A stretch of DNA of 19,348 nt from CAYVQA01 sp045119035 (GTDB taxonomy: Bacteria; Bacillota_I; Bacilli_A; ML615J-28; CAG-313), in the NCBI GenBank assembly GCA_045119035.1, contig JBGVCU010000029.1:1-19348 (forward strand), given 5' to 3'. Made by a program: the position numbers and the translations under genes. The notes under the pieces are model-generated. The model saw nothing but the letters and a program-made list of their open reading frames with translations. It was not told the origin of the DNA and did not search any database. Positions 14,565-19,348 of this stretch are shown here, in pieces. The first letter of the stretch is position 1. Each line of letters starts with the position of its first letter.

Positions 14565-15554
14565 TTAATGTTTTAAATTTTGTTTTGCTTGAGCAGTTCC
14601 AAACCCCGATTTTGGTCTGATTCTACTAAATCTAGCTTTGCGTTTGGTTAAGTTGCTACGATTTTTTCTTGCTAAAGATAATCTGCGTTTATAAACTTTA
14701 CCATAACGTTTTTGTTTTCTTGCAATTCCGCTTGCAATTCTCTCAACTCTATTTTTAACAGCGTGAGCTTTGTTGTAAGATTTAGAATGAGCATTCCATG
14801 CACGATTAATCTTCTTTCTAAACTTAGCTTTTTGAGTTGGTTTGTTTGCTGGATTTATACTAGGTGTTTCATTTAATTTAATATCATGTACAAAATAGTC
14901 AAAGAAATCTTGTAAATTTTCTTCTAACGTATCTAAATCGGAAAAAGCGTCGTTAATAATTAAAATTAAACTTTGCTTTGCATATTCCCTGAACTCATCT
15001 TCAGTAACTTCTGCATCATTAGAATCAAACCATTCACGATCGATAAGTACTGTGTTGTTATCAATTAATGCAACGTTTGAACCCCATTTGTTTGAAATGG
15101 CAAAATCGTTGAAATCGTTTGCAATAATTTCAATATCAGTATTTTTTACATAGGTATCTACATCAAAAACAAGTTTACCATTTAAATAAACTTTGTTATT
15201 CTCAAAATTTAAGTCATCTGATGACTCTTCTAAATCATCTTCTAAATCATCTTCTAAATCATCTTCTAAATCATCAACTTCAACAAACTCTAAACCATGT
15301 AGAATATCAGAAAAAATCTCATCCGAGTTTTCATCTTTAGCTAAAGTGTTTAACATTCCAATAACATCATCTTTAGTAAAAACCTCGATGTTATTAGAAA
15401 ATTCTTCAGGATCGTCAAAATAATCAGTTAAAAACCATCCAAATTCATCAATCTCAGAACCAATCATTAGATCCAACTCAGATAAAATCTGAGATAATTT
15501 ATCATCGGATTGGATTTCATCCTGATTATCAAACAGTAATTCTTGGAATTTCAT
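14565..15554 (-). CDS. Acidic protein with a cleavable-looking, highly basic C-terminal tail
   Basis: A 329-residue unknown protein with a split charge pattern. Residues 1-229 are very acidic and include four copies of E-D-D-L encoded by a 12-bp repeat. The last 100 residues are packed with Lys and Arg (KFRKKINRAWNAHSK, KRRLSLARKNRSNLTKRK) and end GFGTAQAKQNLKH. The border reads DIKLNE|TPSIN, an LxE site as used by T4-like prohead proteases, and the N-terminus MKFQELLFDNQDE resembles a capsid-targeting or core-protein start. Cutting there would release a protamine-like, DNA-binding peptide inside the head. An internal head or scaffold-core protein is the best guess, by pattern only. AGGAG precedes the ATG. 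It is last in its operon, followed by a strong terminator. Confidence 0.75.
   Translation of the reverse strand: MKFQELLFDNQDEIQSDDKLSQILSELDLMIGSEIDEFGWFLTDYFDDPEEFSNNIEVFTKDDVIGMLNTLAKDENSDEIFSDILHGLEFVEVDDLEDDLEDDLEDDLEESSDDLNFENNKVYLNGKLVFDVDTYVKNTDIEIIANDFNDFAISNKWGSNVALIDNNTVLIDREWFDSNDAEVTEDEFREYAKQSLILIINDAFSDLDTLEENLQDFFDYFVHDIKLNETPSINPANKPTQKAKFRKKINRAWNAHSKSYNKAHAVKNRVERIASGIARKQKRYGKVYKRRLSLARKNRSNLTKRKARFSRIRPKSGFGTAQAKQNLKH
15226..15273 (+). repeat. 12-bp tandem repeat, four units
   Basis: TCTTCTAAATCA is repeated four times without change and encodes the acidic D-D-L-E run of the 14565 protein on the other strand. Perfect units suggest recent slippage, so the length may vary between related phages. 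Confidence 0.8.
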
Positions 15555-15556
15555 AA

Positions 15557-15850
15557 TTACTCCTCGACTTTAACTTTTCTTGTATATTTTCTCTTAGGTT
15601 TAGCTGTTTCAGTCTTTACTTCTGCTTTTTCTGATTTCTCAATTTCATCAAATCGTTTGTTGATGTTTTCGAGATCGTTGCGAAACGTGTTCAATTGAGA
15701 TTGAATACTCTCAACATTTTTCTGAATGTTCTCAATATTTTTCTTTGTTGACTGAATTTCAGACAATGTATCTTTGTATTTATACTTAGTATAAACACTG
15801 ACACCTAAAAATGCACAAATTGCAATTGCACATAAGCCTATTACTACCAT
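15557..15850 (-). CDS. Small membrane-anchored coiled-coil protein
   Basis: A 97-residue unknown protein. Residues 1 to about 18 (MVVIGLCAIAICAFLGVSV) are one hydrophobic helix. Residues about 28-75 form a predicted coiled coil with heptad I/L/V (IENIQKNVESIQSQLNTF), and the tail is Lys-rich (KPKRKYTRKVKVEE). There are no charges ahead of the helix. It resembles the plan of inner-membrane spanins or other small phage membrane proteins, but there is no outer-spanin partner nearby, so no role is assigned. GGAG lies before the ATG, and the start is just after the TAA of the 126-aa gene. It is followed directly by the acidic/basic protein gene, whose Shine-Dalgarno lies within its last codons. 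Confidence 0.7.
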   Translation of the reverse strand: MVVIGLCAIAICAFLGVSVYTKYKYKDTLSEIQSTKKNIENIQKNVESIQSQLNTFRNDLENINKRFDEIEKSEKAEVKTETAKPKRKYTRKVKVEE

Positions 15851-15851
15851 T

Positions 15852-16232
15852 TTATTTCTCCGTTAAAAAATTCTTGATGTATGCTTGATCTTGATCATCA
15901 AGTGTTGTTGATTTTAAAAATGCAATATTTTTAAATTTGAAAGGATCTTCGCCATTAATATCAATGTCTTTTATTAATATATTTAAAATTCTTTTTAATC
16001 TATTAATTCTATATTTAGAAACAATAATTTTTTTATTTTTAAATGTTCTATATAGATTTTTGACATTTGCAATAGTATAACGACACTGCAGAGTATTGAG
16101 TATTTTGTATTTATCGTCTATTTCGATAAAATTGATAAACATTAAACTACGATCATCATTAGACAATCCATTTAAGAAGTCATCTAATCTTAATCCGTAT
16201 ATCGACTCTGATAAATACTCTTTAAATCTCAT
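15852..16232 (-). CDS. Unknown protein with capsid-targeting-like N-terminus
   Basis: A 126-residue protein of unrecognised family. MRFKEYLSESIYG at the start follows the same pattern as MKFIDFLNES of the 6233 protein: a basic residue, aromatic, acidic, aromatic, Leu-x-Glu-Ser. LSE|S fits the LxE rule of T4-type prohead proteases. The rest is mixed-charge and helical, with a Lys/Arg-rich middle (YRTFKNKKIIVSKYRINRLKRILNI), which would suit DNA contact. It is a candidate internal head protein. Its ATG directly follows the TAA of the upstream 92-aa gene. Confidence 0.65.
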   Translation of the reverse strand: MRFKEYLSESIYGLRLDDFLNGLSNDDRSLMFINFIEIDDKYKILNTLQCRYTIANVKNLYRTFKNKKIIVSKYRINRLKRILNILIKDIDINGEDPFKFKNIAFLKSTTLDDQDQAYIKNFLTEK

Positions 16233-16511
16233 TTACTTAATCTCTAAAATTTTTGATTTGATTGAAGATGTATTTAAAACTTCTAACATTTTGTCAAAAA
16301 TTCTCTTCAAAATTAAAACGTTCTTATCCCTTGCAGTATCACCTCTAGTATAATCCTGCAACTTTTTAGGAAGTTCATTCAAAATTCTTTTTAACTGAAT
16401 AATGTCTTCTTGAAATTCAGATGAAAACTTACTTTCGTCAATATTAAAAACGGTTTCAACAATCTCATTATGATCATCAATTTTGTCTAAAAAATCTTTG
16501 AAGTTTGACAT
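16233..16511 (-). CDS. Unknown small helical protein with FKDFL N-terminus
   Basis: A 92-residue protein: MSNFKDFLDKIDDHNE, then FNIDESKFSSEFQED and a leucine-rich helical C-terminus (LILKRIFDKMLEVL). The first residues are a weaker match to the capsid-targeting pattern, and NIDE|S could be a protease site. No known domain is recognised. The start has only a weak Shine-Dalgarno (AGGT). It lies 59 nt after the metallophosphoesterase gene and directly before the 126-aa gene, suggesting the two small proteins are made together. Confidence 0.62.
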   Translation of the reverse strand: MSNFKDFLDKIDDHNEIVETVFNIDESKFSSEFQEDIIQLKRILNELPKKLQDYTRGDTARDKNVLILKRIFDKMLEVLNTSSIKSKILEIK

Positions 16512-16570
16512 AGCATGTATAACCTATGATATTTTTTATATACTTATATATTTATATTTTTAAAAATTTT

Positions 16571-17317
16571 TTACAAACATTCTTGAATACTTTTGTACAG
16601 ACATTTAAAATCTGTATCATTTATTTTAAGGTTATCAAAATTTCCAAAATTGTATTCACCTTGAATTATTTCAGGATGTAAATGCCCAAAATACCAAGTT
16701 TTAGGAGAAATATAATTCATAACTTTATCGAAGAATTCTGAATTACTATCTCTGAAACTAGTTTCGAAAATCTGATGAAGTATATAAGCAGGACAAGTAT
16801 GAGATAAAACAAAATCGTATTCATAATCTTTAATAAGTGAAATGATTATATCTTTTTCTTCGATAGAAAATGTCTCTTCTGAGAACCATTCACCTTCGTG
16901 TCTGTACATTTTATCTAAAGATCTCGCGCCACCTAAAACAAGAAATTCTTTACCTTCAAAAATGTATTCACCAAAACGTTCTGTATATTTAATATATTTA
17001 GATATTTCTCTAAAATCACCTTTGATATTTTTATCTCTAATATGAACTTTTGGTAGTTCATAAATTCTTTTGTAATTTTCATGATTTCCTGGAATTACAA
17101 CCAAAGTAGAATTTAATTCTTTTAACCATAAATTAAGAGTACTGATAAGTTCACCATCGAAATTGGAATACTTATCTTCGTGCCAAAGAAAACCGCCATC
17201 TCCTAAAATTACGATAACTGTATTCTCGCACTTAGAACCGTATTTACTTCTAAGGTATTCAGGGTTTAAAAACCTTAACTCTTCTGGACTTGCATGTAAA
17301 TCTCCAGTTAAAATCAT
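16571..17317 (-). CDS. Calcineurin-like metallophosphoesterase
   Basis: A 248-residue protein with all motifs of the binuclear metallophosphoesterase fold: G-D6-L-H8 at the very N-terminus, LGDGG (39-42), P-GNHE (77-80), LSHTCPA, and GHLHPE near the C-terminus. Family members use two metals to cleave phosphomonoesters or diesters. Phage examples act on proteins, RNA 2',3'-cyclic phosphates or nucleotides, and the substrate here cannot be told. The N-terminus begins right at the DxH strand, so the ATG at 17317 is secure even though the Shine-Dalgarno is weak. A tiny ORF ends one base before it, which may couple translation. Confidence 0.87.
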   Translation of the reverse strand: MILTGDLHASPEELRFLNPEYLRSKYGSKCENTVIVILGDGGFLWHEDKYSNFDGELISTLNLWLKELNSTLVVIPGNHENYKRIYELPKVHIRDKNIKGDFREISKYIKYTERFGEYIFEGKEFLVLGGARSLDKMYRHEGEWFSEETFSIEEKDIIISLIKDYEYDFVLSHTCPAYILHQIFETSFRDSNSEFFDKVMNYISPKTWYFGHLHPEIIQGEYNFGNFDNLKINDTDFKCLYKSIQECL

Positions 17318-17318
17318 T

Positions 17319-17354
17319 TTAATTACCGTCCCATCCTTCGTTATCTATAATCAT
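17319..17354 (-). CDS. Tiny ORF, 11 codons, ending GWDGN
   Basis: ATG ATT ATA GAT codes for MIIDNEGWDGN and stops at TAA one base before the metallophosphoesterase ATG. It overlaps the last codons of the 64-aa gene in another frame, and AGAGAA lies upstream. A second tiny ORF in the same operon (17532-17582) has the same GW[ND]GN core. It could be a leader peptide for coupling or a chance ORF. Confidence 0.35.
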   Translation of the reverse strand: MIIDNEGWDGN

Positions 17355-17535
17355 AGAATTCTCTATACACAATTACACTTTTTTGCTTTTTATCATAATA
17401 TGGCAATTCTGGCTCTTTAAAAGTATTGTTGATACTTAAGTCAGAACATTCAAATATTCTGTTAACTTCGACTTCCGCATCTCCATGTTCGGTTTTAAGT
17501 TCCTGAAGATACTTAATATATTCTGAAATTTTCAA
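17341..17535 (-). CDS. Small unknown phage protein (64 aa)
   Basis: A 64-residue protein starting at TTG 17535, supported by AGAGG 6 nt upstream and a TTGA overlap with the stop of the tiny ORF before it. The beginning KISEYIKYLQELKTEHGDAEVEV has the form 'MKxSELIexLkel..gdaeV' often seen in small phage proteins of unknown function. A CSDLSINN stretch and an acidic-aromatic end (YDKKQKSVIVYREFYDYR) follow. No catalytic motif. Confidence 0.65.
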   Translation of the reverse strand: MKISEYIKYLQELKTEHGDAEVEVNRIFECSDLSINNTFKEPELPYYDKKQKSVIVYREFYDYR

Positions 17536-17582
17536 TTTAAACCTCTATATTTATTTCCGTTCCAGCCTTTACTAATTCTCAT
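17532..17582 (-). CDS. Tiny ORF, 16 codons, with GWNGN
   Basis: MRISKGWNGNKYRGLN, with AAGGTGA 4 nt before its ATG, begins about 10 nt after the stop of the 185-aa gene. Its TGA overlaps the TTG start of the 64-aa gene (TTGA). The good ribosome site, tight packing and the GW[ND]GN core shared with 17319-17354 make translation plausible. Function unknown. Confidence 0.42.
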   Translation of the reverse strand: MRISKGWNGNKYRGLN

Positions 17583-17592
17583 AATATCACCT

Positions 17593-18150
17593 TCAGTTGT
17601 CAATAACTCCAAATGGCAACCAATTGCCATTGATTTCAATCTCGGAATTATCAAAAAGATCTTTAAAACTTAAATAAGTATTACCTATTAAAACTTTTCT
17701 AGTGCCATCTAAATCTGTGCTAATACCGTTAATGTTTAAATGAAACTCTATACCAGATTTAGTATTTCTAATATGAATAATACTATTTATTAAATCGTGA
17801 ATGATATCATCTTCAACCATATTCAATGTTGGAACTTCATTCATTACAACACGATAAAATTCTCTGAGACTTTTGCAAGGTCTGTAACTAGCTTCGCCTT
17901 TTACCGCTTCTACAGGAAGTATGCAAGCGTGCTCCCAACTATCCTCATCTTCATTATCAAAATATATAAACGTTCCTACAATATTTGAATCATCAATAGC
18001 ATGCAATGTTTCTTCGTGAAGATTTTTGCACTTGTCATTTATTATATTTCTAATATCTTCAATAGAATCACCAAAATAGTATTTGTGGCCAATAATAGCT
18101 TTGTATCTGTTAGACCATGTGATTAGGTCCTCTTCATTGAAGGTCTTCAT
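17593..18150 (-). CDS. Unknown 185-aa protein, first gene of the operon
   Basis: A 185-residue acidic protein with GGAG 8 nt before the ATG and a TGA stop. It contains WSNRYKAIIGHKYYFGDSIEDI, a DNEDEDSWEHACILPV segment and a C-terminal KVLIGNTYLSFKDLFDNSEIEING strand-rich part. The G-[HN]-x-Y-x-F-x-D-x-x-x form appears twice (GHKYYFGDSIEDI and GNTYLSFKDLFDN), hinting at two related halves, but I do not recognise a family. It lies 55 nt after the CAATAGCAGTTCAC motif and downstream of the tRNA array on the same strand. Confidence 0.7.
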   Translation of the reverse strand: MKTFNEEDLITWSNRYKAIIGHKYYFGDSIEDIRNIINDKCKNLHEETLHAIDDSNIVGTFIYFDNEDEDSWEHACILPVEAVKGEASYRPCKSLREFYRVVMNEVPTLNMVEDDIIHDLINSIIHIRNTKSGIEFHLNINGISTDLDGTRKVLIGNTYLSFKDLFDNSEIEINGNWLPFGVIDN

Positions 18151-18205
18151 TCTTTAATCTCCAAAATTATCTGTAAAAACTATAATAGTAAACACACATA
18201 GAAAG

Positions 18206-18219
18206 GTGAACTGCTATTG
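18206..18219 (-). promoter_or_regulatory. Leader motif CAATAGCAGTTCAC, copy with fMet tRNA
   Basis: The 14-mer, preceded by GGT on the - strand (GGTCAATAG), lies 12 nt after the 3' end of the fMet tRNA and 55 nt before the ATG at 18150. Only the head of the 168-bp element is present. The 17 nt between its TTCACC and a downstream TATTAT could alternatively be read as a weak promoter. Confidence 0.4.
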
Positions 18220-18231
18220 ACCTGTTTGAAA

Positions 18232-18306
18232 TGGTTGCGGAGGAAGGAATTGCGCCTTCGATCTCTGGGTTATGAGCCCAAAATGTTACTACTACACCAC
18301 TCCGCG
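18232..18306 (-). tRNA. tRNA-Met(CAU), initiator type (fMet)
   Basis: 75 nt with encoded CCA and A73. Initiator features are clear: C1 opposite A72 unpaired, and three G-C pairs at the base of the anticodon stem (GGG CTCATAA CCC). The ends CGCGG...CCGCAACCA resemble bacterial fMet tRNA. Odd points: the D-loop (AGTAGTA) has no GG, and the T-loop is CGCAATT instead of TTCAAAT, so the usual D-loop/T-loop elbow contact is missing on both sides; pair 11-24 is U-A as in elongators. It is last in the array. Confidence 0.8.
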
Positions 18307-18314
18307 TCTTAAAT

Positions 18315-18410
18315 TGGCGGTGAGAGTGGGATTCGAACCCACGGAACGAGTTTGGAAGTCGTCCGACAGCTTAGTAGGCTGTTGTATTAAACCAACTCTA
18401 CCATCTCACC
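18315..18410 (-). tRNA. tRNA-Ser with anticodon ACU
   Basis: 96 nt including encoded CCA, G73, acceptor GGTGAGA/TCTCACC and a long variable arm, all serine identity features. The anticodon stem ACAGC/GCTGT encloses CTACTAA, so positions 34-36 are A-C-U. The usual bacterial gene has GCU; an A at 34 is rare. It would read AGU and possibly AGC, with a risk of misreading AGA/AGG if converted to inosine. Confidence 0.88.
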
Positions 18411-18437
18411 ATTCTTTTAAAATCTTTAAAATAAAGT

Positions 18438-18744
18438 GTAATCCCTTAATAGGTGAATGCCTGCTCATAATACAGCTATGATTAACTGGTCCGCTATAAC
18501 TAAGCGCATAATCATTTAACTCGGATTACAATTCGGATTACCCGAAGTTCAACATTTCCGAATCCGCAATTCTTTATCTACACATGTTGTAAACAACAAA
18601 TCTGCGAAATCTAAAACCTTTTCTACAACTTGGTAGATAGGCGAAAATCTAATTTTTTATTTAAGGAAATGGAAATTAGTAAAACCTACCGAACCATCCT
18701 CGGAAGTACGTACGCATATGTTGCTTCCTAGGTTCTATGCGTAC
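18438..18744 (-). ncRNA. Candidate multi-branched structured RNA inside the tRNA array
   Basis: 363 nt separate tRNA-Gln and tRNA-Ser with no ORF. On the - strand I see GTACGCATA/TATGCGTAC (18744-18736 with 18718-18710), overlapped by GGAAG/CTTCC plus GAACC/GGTTC (pseudoknot or switch); CTAATTT/AAATTAG; TATCTAC and ACAAC/GTTGT nested (18639-18633 with 18581-18575); CGGATT/AATCCG; and GTAATCC/GGATTAC (18529-18523 with 18444-18438) enclosing GATTA..CGCT/AGCG..TAATC and TCATA/TATGA. Such dense nesting is unlikely by chance. I cannot assign a known family; GOLLD and ROOL RNAs are phage RNAs known to sit near tRNAs. Confidence 0.5.
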
Positions 18745-18773
18745 TATATATTTTATTTATCAAAAACTTAATA

Positions 18774-18846
18774 CAGGTTGAGATGGAATTGAACCATCAT
18801 AACTGGAGTCAAAGTCCAGTGCACTAACCATTTATGCTATCAACCT
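18774..18846 (-). tRNA. tRNA-Gln(UUG), copy 1
   Basis: 73 nt; acceptor AGGTTGA/TCAACCT, anticodon stem CTGGA/TCCAG around CTTTGAC (UUG), T-arm GATGG TTCAATT CCATC, discriminator G73 as in glutamine tRNAs. The CCA is not encoded (GTAT follows), unlike the other four tRNAs here. Confidence 0.9.
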
Positions 18847-18890
18847 GTATTAAATTCTAAAACCTAAAACCTAAAACTACTAAAGTAAAA

Positions 18891-18964
18891 TGGCAGAGAT
18901 GTATGAATTCGAACCATGAATGAGAGGATCAAAACCTCTAGTGTTACCATTACACTACATCCTT
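18891..18964 (-). tRNA. tRNA-Gln(UUG), copy 2
   Basis: 74 nt with encoded CCA and G73; anticodon stem AGAGG/CCTCT around TTTTGAT (UUG), D-stem GTGT/ACAC, T-loop TTCGAAT. The acceptor stem is weak: AAGGATG against CATCTCT leaves A2-C71 unpaired and a G-U at 3-70, and the T-stem has one mismatch. Sequence differs widely from copy 1, so it is not a recent duplicate. Confidence 0.82.
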
Positions 18965-18977
18965 AAACTTATTAAAT

Positions 18978-19053
18978 TGGTGGATCGTGAGAGATTCGAA
19001 CTCTCGACCAATAGATTAAAAGTCTACTGCTCTACCAACTGAGCTAACGATCC
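18978..19053 (-). tRNA. tRNA-Lys(UUU)
   Basis: 76 nt, canonical in every arm: GGATCGT/ACGATCC, AGCTCAGTTGGTAGAGC D-arm, anticodon TTT in CTTTTAA, GAGAG TTCGAAT CTCTC T-arm, A73 and encoded CCA. First gene of the array behind a strong promoter. Confidence 0.95.
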
Positions 19054-19068
19054 TTTTCTTTTTATATT

Positions 19069-19096
19069 ATTATAATATAATTTTTTAAAAAATCAA
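19069..19096 (-). promoter_or_regulatory. Sigma70-like promoter of the tRNA array
   Basis: On the - strand TTGATT (19096-19091), 16 nt of A/T, TATAAT (19074-19069), 16 nt before the first base of tRNA-Lys. It would drive all five tRNAs and the structured RNA between them. Confidence 0.75.
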
Positions 19097-19138
19097 GTAA
19101 TTTTTTTAATTTTTTGAATAATAAAAATGAAACTGATA

Positions 19139-19172
19139 AGGCTGAGGTAATTGAGAAAACAGCCTCATTTTT
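19139..19172 (+). terminator. Hairpin with T-tract upstream of the tRNA promoter
   Basis: AGGCTG (19139-19144) pairs with CAGCCT (19160-19165), and TTTTT follows at 19168-19172. GATAA/TTATC can add an outer stem. It could end + strand transcription coming from the tRNA side, or on the - strand insulate the tRNA promoter from genes beyond the window. Confidence 0.4.
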
Positions 19173-19198
19173 AAAATTATCTTTAGAACTTAACCTTA

Positions 19199-19348
19199 GG
19201 TGAACTACTATTGATCTAAAGATCAATAGCTTCTATTTACAATCAAATATCTGATTGTAGTTTAAGTGTTTTTGATTTTGAAAATCTAAACACTTAAAAG
19301 CTTTATACTCCGAGAGTTCCTTCCCAAGAGTCTGGTAAGATTTGTTGT
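19199..19348 (+). repeat. 168-bp multi-hairpin element, copy B (cut by window end)
   Basis: The first 150 bases of the element, from GGTGAA through the stems CTATTGATC/GATCAATAG, TACAATCAAATA/CTGATTGTA and TTTAAGTGTTT/AAACACTTAAA to GATTTGTTGT, in opposite orientation to copy A. The long third stem is perfect here but has one mismatch in copy A. The fourth stem keeps pairing through G-U changes (AGCTTT with AGAGTT). Confidence 0.7.

Noticed and set aside
18272..18481. + strand ORF containing VRVGFEPT
   Set aside because: It runs through the fMet and Ser tRNA genes; RVGFEPT-like peptides are the usual false translation of tRNA T-arms.
18411..18773. Group I intron or tmRNA in the tRNA array
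   Set aside because: No split tRNA halves flank the gap, and I could not find conserved intron core or tmRNA ends; kept as an unassigned structured RNA.
1..19348. Alternative genetic code (stop reassignment)
   Set aside because: TAA, TAG (4673, queE) and TGA (2784, 9632, 11334, 17593) all end genes at sensible places; the internal TAA at 1736 is a single case.

Overview
The window looks like an accessory stretch of a large, AT-rich tailed-phage genome, probably myovirus-like. The evidence is co-oriented runs of small unknown genes that abut or overlap by a few bases, a tRNA array that includes an initiator-type tRNA, a phage-type QueE homologue, metallophosphoesterase and DHH enzymes, and several proteins whose first residues resemble the T4 capsid-targeting peptide. 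Shine-Dalgarno sequences and sigma70-like promoters (TTGACA/TATAAT, mostly 16-nt spacers) are clear. TAA, TAG and TGA all end genes, so the code is standard. TTG is used as a start at least three times. The host cannot be named from the sequence.

Layout. 1-1205: the end of a possible + strand gene, a bidirectional terminator, and a DHH phosphoesterase on the - strand. 1208-3990 (+): a possible LamG-like protein broken by an in-frame TAA, then a tightly coupled radical SAM enzyme, a small unknown protein and an FAD oxidoreductase. 4140-4673 (+): a putative zinc-binding protein behind two good promoters. 4931-8286 (-): three DUF285 (BspA-like) repeat proteins with a visible duplication scar between them, downstream of queE (8307-9140). 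9141-9631: no gene, but a long structured leader and a 168-bp multi-hairpin element. 9632-14203 (-): a two-domain glycosyltransferase followed by three coupled radical SAM genes. 14204-14564: promoter, an 80-bp inverted-repeat element and a strong terminator. 14565-18150 (-): one operon of small genes (unknown protein, tiny ORF, 64-aa protein, tiny ORF, metallophosphoesterase, two capsid-targeting-like proteins, a membrane/coiled-coil protein, and an acidic protein with a very basic tail). 18232-19096 (-): a promoter and the tRNA array Lys, Gln, Gln, a structured RNA candidate, Ser, fMet. 19199-19348: a second copy of the 168-bp element, cut by the window end.

How the parts may work together (inference). 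Four radical SAM enzymes, a tandem glycosyltransferase and an FAD oxidoreductase suggest synthesis or remodelling of an unusual sugar or peptide, perhaps on virion proteins or the host surface. The DUF285 proteins carry an LxE-S sequence where T4-type prohead proteases cut. They are candidates for proteins packaged in the head and injected. QueE points to 7-deazaguanine chemistry, but none of its partner genes is present here.

The non-coding part is unusually rich. Two element families (80 bp and 168 bp) alternate at about 4.8-kb steps. A short motif recurs in 5' leaders with fixed spacing. A roughly 300-nt multi-branched RNA candidate sits inside the tRNA array. Two of the tRNAs are abnormal.
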